Source: Lysobacteraceae bacterium (GTDB taxonomy: Bacteria; Pseudomonadota; Gammaproteobacteria; Xanthomonadales; Xanthomonadaceae). From it: a stretch of DNA of 10,870 nucleotides. Positions 1 through 7,579 of this stretch are shown piece after piece (within the stretch, counting starts at the first letter, position 1; each line of letters starts with the position of its first letter). The stretch spans positions 1 to 10,870 of the forward strand of contig JAGNNB010000063.1 in assembly GCA_017990865.1 (NCBI GenBank), written 5' to 3'. A model generated the notes under the pieces. The model was given only the letters and a program-made list of their open reading frames with translations. It ran no database searches and was not told the DNA's origin. Position numbers and translations under genes: made by a program.

Positions 1-1
1 C

Positions 2-898
2 ACCATCGCCGACGCGGACGTCACCGGGCAGAACTTCACCGGCACCGCGCCGCCGAACGTTCCGCCGGTCGCGAACTTCACCTTCACCACCAGCGGTTTG
101 ACGGCGACCTTCACCGATACCTCCACCGATAGCGACGGCACTATCGCCTCGCGCAGTTGGAATTTCGGCGACGGCAGCACTTCGACCGCCACCAACCCGA
201 GCAAAACCTACGCGGCGGGCGGTACCTACACCGTCACGTTGACCGTCACCGACAACGTCGGCGCCACCAACACCAAGACCAGTTCGGTCACGGTGGTCGC
301 GCCGAATGTGCCGCCGACCGCGAACTTCACGTTCACGACCAGCGGTTTGACGGCCAACTTCACCGATACCTCCACCGATAGCGACGGCACCATCGCCACG
401 CGCAGTTGGAACTTCGGCGACAGCACCACCTCGACCGCCACCAACCCCAGCAAGACCTACGGCGGCAGCGGCAGCTATACGGTCACGTTGATGGTGACGG
501 ACAACAGCGGTGCGACCGCGACCAAGACCAGCACGGTCACGGTCAACGCGCCGGGTACGCAGACCTACACCAACAACACCGATTACCCGATCTACGACAA
601 CAGCACCACCACCAGCGCGATCCGAGTCACCGGTCGCAGCGGTACCGGTCCGACCAACACGCAAGTCGCGGTCGATATCCGTCATACGTATATCGGCGAC
701 CTGCGCGTGAGCCTGATCGCACCGGACGGCACCGCCTACATCCTGCACGACCGCACCGGAACCAGCACCGACAACATCATCCGCAGCTACACGGTGAATT
801 TGTCGACCGAAAACTTGAACGGTAATTGGAGGCTGCGCGTCAACGACAACTCCACCGCCGATACGGGTTACATCAATAGCTGGAGCATCACGTTCTGA
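2..898 (+). CDS. Secreted hydrolase (probably protease), C-terminal part: two PKD domains plus P domain; 5' end outside window
   Basis: The frame is open from the left edge to a TGA at 896-898, giving 298 visible residues. Residues 1-16 look like the end of a beta-sandwich or carboxypeptidase-regulatory-like module (ADVTGQNFTGTA). PKD domain 1 spans about 23-100, with WNFGDG at 53-58, and PKD domain 2 about 104-182, with WNFGDS at 136-141. Both end in the typical YTVTL.VTDN strand. Residues about 187-298 form a proprotein-convertase P domain (D.RHTYIGDLRVSLIAPDGT, then NGNWRLRVNDN and SWSITF at the very C terminus). In secreted bacterial S8 and metallo-peptidases this PKD-PKD-P arrangement follows the catalytic domain, binding substrate or stabilising the enzyme outside the cell. 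The catalytic domain is not in view, so the peptidase class is unknown. A strong terminator follows 38 bases downstream. Confidence 0.88.
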   Translation, partial: TIADADVTGQNFTGTAPPNVPPVANFTFTTSGLTATFTDTSTDSDGTIASRSWNFGDGSTSTATNPSKTYAAGGTYTVTLTVTDNVGATNTKTSSVTVVAPNVPPTANFTFTTSGLTANFTDTSTDSDGTIATRSWNFGDSTTSTATNPSKTYGGSGSYTVTLMVTDNSGATATKTSTVTVNAPGTQTYTNNTDYPIYDNSTTTSAIRVTGRSGTGPTNTQVAVDIRHTYIGDLRVSLIAPDGTAYILHDRTGTSTDNIIRSYTVNLSTENLNGNWRLRVNDNSTADTGYINSWSITF

Positions 899-935
899 TC
901 GATTCGGGCATTCGCCCGCAGCGATGCGCGTCACC

Positions 936-969
936 AAGCCCCCGGTCGCGAGACCGGGGGCTTTTCTTT
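936..969 (+). terminator. Rho-independent terminator of the PKD/P-domain gene
   Basis: A perfect 12-bp stem (AAGCCCCCGGTC at 936-947 pairing with GACCGGGGGCTT at 952-963) closes a GCGA loop and runs directly into a T-rich tract at 962-969. It lies 38 bases after the stop at 898 and has the full anatomy of an intrinsic terminator. Confidence 0.9.
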
Positions 970-1509
970 ACGGCGAATCGTCATGCGGCCGCATCGGTTT
1001 CGTGGCGATGCGCGATGCGTTCGCGCAAAACCTTGTTGCGCTGCCGCAACAGGGCGAATCCCATTCGCCGCCACCCCTATCATTTCTGTTAGGTGTTCTT
1101 CCGTGTCGACGAACATCGAAAAAATGCGCTTGTTTTCGTCCTCTCTACGCGATTGGGCCCGCGACGAATTCGCGAAAATGCGATGTCGCCCGCGATTCAT
1201 GCATGATTTCGCTGAAGCGCTTCTCGATCGAGATGCGAAGCGGCGTCGATTTCCGATGCGTTTTCGCCGTCAGCGAGTGCGAAAATTCGATTACGTTTTT
1301 TTAACGGCCGCGTTGCGTGCCTGTTTCCGCTTGCGAGCGCGAATATGCGGCGTATAGCGTGCGCTGCGGAACGATAGGCCGCAGCGATGCCGAGCCCGCC
1401 GACTCTACGGAAATCCCGTCTCAAGAACGCCTCCGGATTTTCGCCGGCTTTTCGTGTCCGCAACAAGTAGAGGCTCCATCAACTATCCATATCAAGGAAC
1501 CTATCGACC
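970..1509. other. Long gene-poor intergenic region upstream of the S8 peptidase
   Basis: No open frame here has a credible start, ribosome binding site or recognisable product; the short frames on both strands look like chance. The stretch looks richer in A+T runs than the coding DNA around it, especially at 1080-1340, where ATGCG and TTCG words recur. Two small hairpins sit back to back. The first is TGTTGCG/CGCAACA at 1034-1051 (7 bp, loop CTGC) and the second is GGCGAAT/ATTCGCC at 1053-1069 (7 bp, loop CCC). A longer inverted pair, CGAAAA...TTTTCG, lies near 1120-1140. The region could hold the control DNA of the downstream protease, an untranslated RNA or the remains of a lost gene; nothing seen decides between these. 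Confidence 0.5.
1331..1358 (+). promoter_or_regulatory. Weak candidate promoter for the S8 peptidase
   Basis: TTGCGA (1331-1336) and TATAGC (1353-1358) are separated by 16 bases, within sigma-70 spacing, in the region before the protease. Both hexamers are imperfect. If real, the transcript would have a leader of roughly 145 bases. This is pattern matching only. Confidence 0.2.
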
Positions 1510-2757
1510 ATGAAAAATCGAATTTCAAAGTTGTCCGTCGCGATCGCTTCAACGCTGATCGGCGCAGCCATTCCGCTCGTTTCGTCCGCCGCCGACTTCC
1601 GCACCAACGGACGTCCCGTCGAAGGGCAGTACATCGTGGTGCTGAAACCGCAGGCGGCCAGTTTGGCCAGCGAAGTCAGGCCCACCGCGCGCGTGTCCAC
1701 GGTCGCCCGAGGCTTGGCGGCGAACCACGGCGCGAAGTTGGTGCGCAGCTTCGAGCAAGCGCTGCGCGGTTTCGTCGTGCAGGCCGACGATGCGGCGCTC
1801 GCCAAACTGCTGGCCGATCCGCGCGTCGAGTACGTCGAAGAAGACGGCATCGTCAACGCGAATCCCGCCTATCAGCAACCGCCGAGCTGGGGCGTCGATC
1901 GCGTCGATCAGCGCAATCTGCCGCTCGACGGCTGGTACGCGTTCTTCCCGATCGGTATCGGCGTGCATGCCTATGTCATCGACACCGGCGTGCGACCGAC
2001 CCACACGCAGTTCAACTGGTGGACCGGCGCGCCGCCGTCGCGCGTCAGCAATATCGGCTTCACCGCGTTCGCCGACGGTATCGGCACCAACGATTGCCAC
2101 GGCCATGGCACGCACGTAGCGGGCACGATGGCCGGCGGCTCCGCCGGTATCGCCAAGGGCGCGACGATCCATCCGGTGCGCGTGCTCGGTTGCACGGGTT
2201 CGGGCACATGGTCGGGTGTGATCGCGGGCATGGATTGGGTGCGCGTCAACCACACCAAGCCCGCCGTCGCCAATATGAGCTTGGGCGGCCTCGCCAATGC
2301 CTCGGTCGACGCTGCGGTCGCCAATCTCACCGCTGCGGGCGTGGTCGTGGTGGTCGCTGCGGGCAACAACTACGGCGACACCGCCTGCAATTATTCCCCG
2401 GCGCGCGCGCCTTCGGCGATTACCGTGGGCTCCACCGACATCAACGATGTGCGTTCGGACTATTCGAACATCGGTTCGTGCATCGATATCTTCGCCCCGG
2501 GCCGCAATATCGTGTCCGCCAGCCATCTCGACAACACGTCGCTGACGACCAAGAGCGGCACATCGATGGCCTCGCCGCACGTCGCCGGTTTCGCCGCGCT
2601 CATCATGGGCCAGCTTCCAAACGCCTCGGTGGCGGAAGTCACGCAGCGCTTGTTGACCAACGCCACGCCCAACAAAGTGGTGAATCCGGGCGCCGGCTCG
2701 CCGAATCGTCTGCTGTACGTGATTCCGAACGGTGGCGTTTACGGCACTTATCCATGA
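1510..2757 (+). CDS. Secreted S8 family serine peptidase (proteinase K/aqualysin-like, subtilase)
   Basis: A complete 415-residue preproenzyme. Residues 1-28 are a Sec signal peptide with probable cleavage after VSSA. Residues about 38-118 match an inhibitor I9 propeptide (GQYIVVLKP, FVVQADD..LAKLLADPRVEYVEED), which folds the enzyme and is then removed by autocleavage. The catalytic domain follows, with Asp158 in VIDTG, His199 in HGHGTHVAGT, oxyanion Asn286 in AAGNN and Ser352 in SGTSMASPHVAG, so the triad is intact. The spacing and the AAGNN, NYSPA and FAPG blocks are those of proteinase K-like S8A enzymes, which degrade proteins outside the cell. There is no C-terminal PPC, PKD or P domain, unlike the gene upstream. 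The start is supported by AAGGAA at 1494-1499, ten bases before the ATG, and by the signal peptide beginning right there. It lies in the same direction as the upstream gene but is separated by a terminator and 611 bases, so it is probably transcribed alone. Confidence 0.95.
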   Translation: MKNRISKLSVAIASTLIGAAIPLVSSAADFRTNGRPVEGQYIVVLKPQAASLASEVRPTARVSTVARGLAANHGAKLVRSFEQALRGFVVQADDAALAKLLADPRVEYVEEDGIVNANPAYQQPPSWGVDRVDQRNLPLDGWYAFFPIGIGVHAYVIDTGVRPTHTQFNWWTGAPPSRVSNIGFTAFADGIGTNDCHGHGTHVAGTMAGGSAGIAKGATIHPVRVLGCTGSGTWSGVIAGMDWVRVNHTKPAVANMSLGGLANASVDAAVANLTAAGVVVVVAAGNNYGDTACNYSPARAPSAITVGSTDINDVRSDYSNIGSCIDIFAPGRNIVSASHLDNTSLTTKSGTSMASPHVAGFAALIMGQLPNASVAEVTQRLLTNATPNKVVNPGAGSPNRLLYVIPNGGVYGTYP

Positions 2758-2796
2758 TGTTTGTGCGATATCCCGCGTAACACGGGCATGCAACGA

Positions 2797-2824
2797 CGAA
2801 ACCCCGGCTTCGGCCGGGGTTTCG
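2797..2824. terminator. Terminator hairpin between the convergent S8 and asparaginase-like genes
   Basis: A perfect 12-bp stem (CGAAACCCCGGC at 2797-2808 with its complement at 2813-2824) closes a very stable TTCG tetraloop. The A/T-flanked stem gives GTTTCG after the GC core on the + strand and the same on the - strand. It lies 40 bases after the S8 stop and 55 bases from the stop of the convergent gene, so it could serve both. The T tract is short. Confidence 0.75.
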
Positions 2825-2878
2825 CGATTGCGAAGGAACAAAGAAACAGTCGAGGCGTCGGTATCGACGCCATGCCGA

Positions 2879-3370
2879 TCAGCTCGCCGCTTCGAACCGA
2901 TTCGCCGACACGTTCTTGCGGACGTTCGCCGGATCCCAGATGCGGCCGTTCATGGCGATATACACGCCCGGCGGCAGCGATTGCACCGCGCCCACCGCGG
3001 TGCCGATATTGAATTCCGCGTCGGAGCCGCGAAAGCGCGCGGGATTCAGCGCGCCGGTCAGTACGATGGTCTTGTCGGCGATCTGCGACAGCACTTTCGC
3101 GGTTTCGACCATGGTGTCGGTGCCGTGCGTGACCAGAACATGTTTCACCGCCTGCGCGGCGATGGTGGCGCGGATCAGTTCGCGATCGGCCTCGCTGATG
3201 TGCAGCGAATCCTTGCGGATGATCGGAATCACGCTGAAGCGGAAACCGACGCCGAGTTCTTCGAGAATGCGGCCGATCTGCGGGTCGCCGATCTGGAAAT
3301 CCGATTTATCGTCGAAGTAGATCTTGTCGATGGTGCCGCCGGTGGTGACGATCAGCAGTTGGTCGAACAT
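2879..3370 (-). CDS. Single-domain asparaginase-like protein (N-terminal catalytic domain only)
   Basis: A 163-residue cytoplasmic protein without a signal peptide. It matches the N-terminal domain of L-asparaginase/glutaminase. TTGGTIDK at 9-16 carries the nucleophile-type Thr13, and THGTDTMVETA at 81-91 carries Thr84-Asp85. LTGALNPARF follows at 104-113. Lys152 in NVRKN aligns with the catalytic lysine that follows MNDTVLDGRDVT in E. coli asparaginase II. By this alignment all main catalytic residues are present, although the C-terminal domain of ordinary enzymes (about 330 residues) is absent. Short proteins of this kind are usually annotated as asparaginase domain-containing; activity on asparagine is inferred. 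The ATG at 3370 is chosen because GGAG lies five bases before it and the fold begins there; the longer open frame upstream has no family match. It is third in the wrbA direction, after a 94-base gap. Confidence 0.88.
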   Translation of the reverse strand: MFDQLLIVTTGGTIDKIYFDDKSDFQIGDPQIGRILEELGVGFRFSVIPIIRKDSLHISEADRELIRATIAAQAVKHVLVTHGTDTMVETAKVLSQIADKTIVLTGALNPARFRGSDAEFNIGTAVGAVQSLPPGVYIAMNGRIWDPANVRKNVSANRFEAAS

Positions 3371-3442
3371 ACGGACTCCGACGTGGATCGTAGCGGCATC
3401 GCCGCGAGACGGCGCGATGCGTGCGGGATGAATGGTGCGCCT

Positions 3443-3448
3443 ATGATA
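3443..3448 (-). promoter_or_regulatory. Candidate -10 box for the asparaginase-like gene
   Basis: On the - strand TATCAT (five of six consensus bases) lies in the 94-base gap before the asparaginase-like gene, with no good -35 at the right distance. It would give a leader of about 65 bases and let this gene be transcribed apart from wrbA. Confidence 0.25.
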
Positions 3449-3464
3449 CGGCGCGACGATGGCG

Positions 3465-4519
<1,055 letters not shown>

Positions 4520-4529
4520 TCACGCCGCC

Positions 4530-4619
4530 CCTCTCGCGCACCCCCTCGCGCGCCCCGTCGCGTGACCTGTCGCATCGCCCGCCGCGAGAGGCTTCGCCGG
4601 GCCGCGCGCGCTCGAAGCC
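4530..4619. promoter_or_regulatory. Inverted repeats in the wrbA-yihY divergent control region
   Basis: Two overlapping dyads lie between the divergent starts. CCTCTCGCG (4530-4538) pairs with CGCGAGAGG (4583-4591), and GGCTTCG (4590-4596) pairs with CGAAGCC (4613-4619) next to the expected yihY -35 position. Their placement would suit an operator or a hairpin, but such GC-rich DNA makes short dyads common. Confidence 0.25.
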
Positions 4620-4635
4620 CCGCGCGCCGGCCTGC

Positions 4636-4641
4636 TACCCT
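4636..4641 (+). promoter_or_regulatory. Extended -10-like box just before the yihY ATG
   Basis: TGCTACCCT, nearly the same string as the wrbA box, ends eight bases before the yihY ATG, again with no Shine-Dalgarno between. A start 6-7 bases downstream would leave a leader of zero to two bases. Confidence 0.4.
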
Positions 4642-4649
4642 GTGCGGCC

Positions 4650-5933
4650 ATGGAACCCTTGGACACCCTGCTGCGTTGGCTGCGCCACACCCTCGAAACG
4701 CTCGGGGATCGCGCACGCGCGCGCACGTTTTTCCGCTTCCTGCTGAGCCGCTTTCTCGACGACCGGTTGTTCCAGGCCGCGGGCGCCTTGTCGTTCACCA
4801 CCGCCTTCGCCCTGGTGCCGCTGAGCATGGTGGTGTTCGGCGTGCTGTCGGCGTTCCCGGTGTACGACCAGTGGAGCGACCAGCTCAGCCACTATATTTT
4901 CGCGAATTTCGTGCCCTCGTCCGCGCGCGAGGTCGAAGCGTATCTGCGCGAGTTGTCGAAGAACACTGGCCAACTCACCGCGGTCGGCGTGATCGTGCTG
5001 GTGGTGTCGTTGCTGATCACGCTCAACGGCATCGAGGCCGCGTTCAACCGCATCTGGCGCGTACCGACCGCGCGGCCGAAATTCGGCCGATTCCTGGTGT
5101 ATTGGACGGTGCTGACCTTCGGTGCGCTGCTCGCCGCCGCCAGTCTCGCGATGTCCGCGCGGTTCTTCGCGCTGTCGGTGTTCAACACCGCGCCCGGGCA
5201 ATGGCTGGAAACGTGGTTGCTGCGCATCAGTCCCATCCTGATCGAATGGTTGGCATTGACCTTGGTCTATCGCGTGGTGCCGCATCGCACCATCCAGTGG
5301 CGTTTCGCGATGATCGGCGCCGCGCTCGCGGCCGTGGTGATCGAAGCGGTCAAGTGGGGCGTCGGCCTGTATCTCGGCGGGTTCGCCACGTATCAAAAAA
5401 TCTATGGCGCATTGGCGTTGATTCCGATCTTCATGGGTTGGATCTACTTCAGTTGGATCGCGATTCTGCTCGGTGCCTCGTTGGCGTCGTCGTTGTCGGC
5501 GTTCCGCTATCAGCCGGCGTCGCAACGGTTGCCGATCGGCTATGAACTCTACGGTCTGTTGCGTTTGATCGGCCGCTTCCAGGAAGCGCGCGGCGAAGGC
5601 AAAGGCCTGCATTTGGACGACATCCGCCGCTCGGAACCGATGCTGACCGACGCCCTGGTGCAGCAGATGCTGGGCCAGCTCAGCGCCGCCCGCGTGCTCA
5701 GTCGCGCCGAGTCCGGCGAATGGCTGCTCGCGCGGGATCTCGACGACGTGTCGCTCGCCGATCTGTACGAAACCTGCCATCTGCGCATCCCCATCGCCGA
5801 AGCGTGGTTGCCCGCGCGCGACGATGCGCTGGGCGAAGCTGCGTTCGCCGCATTGGACGATCTGCGCGTGCCGCTGCGCGATCTGCTGCGCCGCCCGGTC
5901 GCGGGCGTTTATCGCAAGGAACATTCGGAATGA
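4650..5933 (+). CDS. yihY: YihY/BrkB family inner-membrane protein
   Basis: A 427-residue protein. Residues 26-50 (FFRFLLSRFLDDRLFQAAGALSF) are the family's amphipathic entry segment. About six transmembrane helices follow, near 45-69, 108-127, 147-170, 191-210, 218-242 and 257-283. The hallmark ATYQKIYGALALIPIFMGWIYFSW lies at 246-269. Residues about 290-427 form a soluble C-terminal region that looks winged-helix-like (LTDALVQQMLGQLSAARVLSR...GEWLLARDLDDVSLADLYE). The molecular role is not established; old annotations as ribonuclease BN were wrong for this family. The ATG at 4650 is the first codon that keeps the whole N-terminal helix. It heads yihY-tlpA-acyP, and its TGA overlaps the next ATG. 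Confidence 0.92.
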   Translation: MEPLDTLLRWLRHTLETLGDRARARTFFRFLLSRFLDDRLFQAAGALSFTTAFALVPLSMVVFGVLSAFPVYDQWSDQLSHYIFANFVPSSAREVEAYLRELSKNTGQLTAVGVIVLVVSLLITLNGIEAAFNRIWRVPTARPKFGRFLVYWTVLTFGALLAAASLAMSARFFALSVFNTAPGQWLETWLLRISPILIEWLALTLVYRVVPHRTIQWRFAMIGAALAAVVIEAVKWGVGLYLGGFATYQKIYGALALIPIFMGWIYFSWIAILLGASLASSLSAFRYQPASQRLPIGYELYGLLRLIGRFQEARGEGKGLHLDDIRRSEPMLTDALVQQMLGQLSAARVLSRAESGEWLLARDLDDVSLADLYETCHLRIPIAEAWLPARDDALGEAAFAALDDLRVPLRDLLRRPVAGVYRKEHSE

Positions 5934-6619
5934 AACGTCTGCCATCTGCAGCGCCGCTGTGCGCGATCTTGTTGTCGATCGCCGCGCTGTCCGCTTGCAA
6001 GCGCGACGCCGACGATGCGGTGCAATCCGCACCGAGCGCGCAAGCCCCGCAAACCGCGACCGAGCCCGGCGCAGAATCGGGATCGGCATCTGAATCTCAA
6101 TCGACATCGGAACCGGCGGCCGATATCGCCGATGCCGTGGGCGATTCACCGACGCTGCGCATCGCCTTGCTCGATGGCGCGATGTACGAGTTGGCGAGCC
6201 GTCGTGGCCGTTGGGTCGTGTTGAATTTCTGGGCGACGTGGTGCAAGCCGTGCTTGAAGGAAATGCCGGACCTTGATGCGTACGACGCCGCGCGCGACGA
6301 TCTGGAAGTGGTCGGCCTCGCTTACGAAGAAATCGAGCCGCAGGACATGCGCGCGTTTCTCAAACGCCGCCCGGTCAAATATCCCATCGCGATCGTCGAT
6401 GTGTACGACCCGCCGACCGCGTTCGGCACGCCGCGCGGTTTGCCGATGACCTATCTCGTCGCGCCCGACGGCCGCATCGCGCAGCGTTTTCTGGGACCGG
6501 TCACTTCGGCCGAGTTGGATGCCGCGATTGCCAAACATGACGGAAAGACGGATGTCGGCGCGAAAAAAAGCAGCGCGACGAATCCGGGCGCGACGAAACC
6601 GGCCACGAAGTCGGGTTGA
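5930..6619 (+). CDS. TlpA/thioredoxin-like disulfide reductase, predicted lipoprotein
   Basis: A 229-residue protein. Residues 1-22 are a lipoprotein signal with lipobox LSAC, making Cys23 the lipidated residue. Lys at +2 does not match the inner-membrane retention signal, so outer-membrane sorting is possible. Residues 24-72 are an Ala/Ser/Glu/Thr-rich linker. The thioredoxin fold occupies about 73-203, with FWATWCKPCLKEMP (active site Cys105-Lys106-Pro107-Cys108) and the cis-proline in GLPMTY (Pro172). Residues 205-229 are a Lys/Thr/Ala-rich tail beyond the fold. TlpA-like proteins keep periplasmic cysteines reduced, for example in cytochrome maturation; the partner here is unknown. The start is fixed by AAGGA at 5916-5920 and by the ATGA overlap with yihY at 5930-5933. 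The acyP ATG follows 40 bases after the stop. Confidence 0.92.
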   Translation: MKRLPSAAPLCAILLSIAALSACKRDADDAVQSAPSAQAPQTATEPGAESGSASESQSTSEPAADIADAVGDSPTLRIALLDGAMYELASRRGRWVVLNFWATWCKPCLKEMPDLDAYDAARDDLEVVGLAYEEIEPQDMRAFLKRRPVKYPIAIVDVYDPPTAFGTPRGLPMTYLVAPDGRIAQRFLGPVTSAELDAAIAKHDGKTDVGAKKSSATNPGATKPATKSG

Positions 6620-6659
6620 TGCGCGGTATCGACGCGTCGCGAAAGTAGGGGAGATCGCC

Positions 6660-6935
6660 ATGACCGAATCCGCCGCGCGCTTTTTCGTGTCCGGCCGCGT
6701 GCAGGGCGTCGCCTTCCGCGCGCATACCCGGCAGCAGGCGCTCGCGTTGGGATTGCGCGGCCATGCGCGCAATCTCGCCGACGGTCGCGTCGAAGTGATC
6801 GTGGCTGGCGATGACTCGGCGATCGATGCGCTCGAGCGTTGGCTGCATCGCGGCCCGCCGTTGGCGCGCGTGGATGCCCTGTCGCGGGAAGCTTGCGATG
6901 CGGCGGATGCGCCGGCGGGGTTCGCTATCTTTTGA
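6660..6935 (+). CDS. acyP: Acylphosphatase
   Basis: A 91-residue cytoplasmic protein of the normal family length. It carries the signature RFFVSGRVQGVAFRAHTRQQA (7-27), with phosphate-binding Arg20. It also has LGLRGHARNLADGRVEVIVAG (30-50), with catalytic Asn38. The family hydrolyses acyl phosphates such as acetyl phosphate and carbamoyl phosphate. GGGGAG at 6648-6653, six bases before the ATG, fixes the start. It is probably the last gene of yihY-tlpA-acyP. Its last codons (DAPAGFAIF and TGA, 6906-6935) are nearly repeated at each junction of the tandem array that starts at its stop codon, which is unusual. Confidence 0.93.
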   Translation: MTESAARFFVSGRVQGVAFRAHTRQQALALGLRGHARNLADGRVEVIVAGDDSAIDALERWLHRGPPLARVDALSREACDAADAPAGFAIF

Positions 6936-7579
6936 TGTGGGAGGGCCGGCAGGCCCGATTTCAGCGTCAGCGACGATCGATCGGGCCTTCCGAGCCTCCC
7001 ACAGTGGATTCTTTCGAATGCGCCGACGGGCTTCGCCATCTTCTGATGTCGGAGGGCCGGCAGGCCCGATTTCAGTGTCAGCGAGGATCGATCGGGCCTT
7101 CCGGCCCTCCCACAGTGGATTCTTTTGATCGCGCCGGCGGGGTTCGGCATCTTCTGATGTGGCAGGGTCGGTAGGCCCGATTTCAGTGTCGGCGAGGATC
7201 GATCGGGCCTTTCGGCCCACCCACATGGAATTCTTTCGAATGCGCCGGCGGGCTTCGCTATCTTTTGATGTGGGAGGGCCGGCAGGCCCGATTTCAGTGT
7301 CAGCGACGATCGATCGGGCCTTCCGGCCCTCCCGCAGTGGATTCTTTCGATCACGCCGACGGTGTTCGTCATCTTCTGATGTGGGAGGGCCGGCAGGCCT
7401 GATTTCAGTGTCGGCGAGGATCGATCGGGCCTTCCGGCCCTCCCACAGTGGATTCTTTCGATTGCGCCGACGGGCTTCGCCATCTTCTGATGTGGGAGGG
7501 CCGGCAGGCCCGATTTCATTGTCAGCGACTGTTGATCGGGCATTCCGAGCCTCCCACATGGAATTCTTTCGATCGCGCT
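6933..7579. repeat. Tandem array of six 111-bp units, each a REPIN-like inverted REP pair
   Basis: Units begin with TGATGT at 6933, 7044, 7155, 7266, 7377 and 7488; the five complete spacings are all exactly 111 bases, and the sixth unit is cut off near 7579. In each unit, offsets 4-26 (GTGGGAGGGCCGG then CAGGCCCGAT) pair with offsets 47-69 (ATCGGGCCTT then CCGGCCCTCCCAC) around a 20-base loop. The best copies form a 23-bp stem with one mismatch. Each arm is itself a REP: a GTGG head, then the small palindrome GGGCC-GGCA-GGCCC. Two inverted REPs with a short spacer are the known form of REPINs, mobilised in trans by RAYT transposases. No RAYT gene is in view. Unit 3 and parts of units 1 and 6 have decayed arms. 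The array fills the gap between two convergent genes and probably also ends their transcripts. Confidence 0.9.

Noticed and set aside
924..1466. Several short open frames in the gap before the S8 gene
   Set aside because: They have no ribosome binding site, no recognisable domain and Arg-rich composition, and some overlap the terminator at 936-969.
1317..2780. Open frame of 487 residues overlapping the S8 gene in another frame
   Set aside because: It is an Arg-rich, low-complexity translation typical of an off-frame reading of GC-rich DNA. The S8 frame has a full family match, signal peptide and ribosome binding site.
4650..5933. Ribonuclease BN as the function of the YihY protein
   Set aside because: That name was a historical misassignment; true RNase BN is the metallo-beta-lactamase ElaC/RNase Z. 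This protein is a multi-pass membrane protein with no nuclease motif.
4635..6149. Long minus-strand frame (504 residues) antisense to yihY
   Set aside because: His/Gln/Arg-rich shadow translation; yihY on the other strand has clear membrane helices and family motifs.
6933..7579. CRISPR array
   Set aside because: The 111-base units are contiguous and alike along their whole length. There are no unique spacers between short identical repeats, and no cas gene is nearby.
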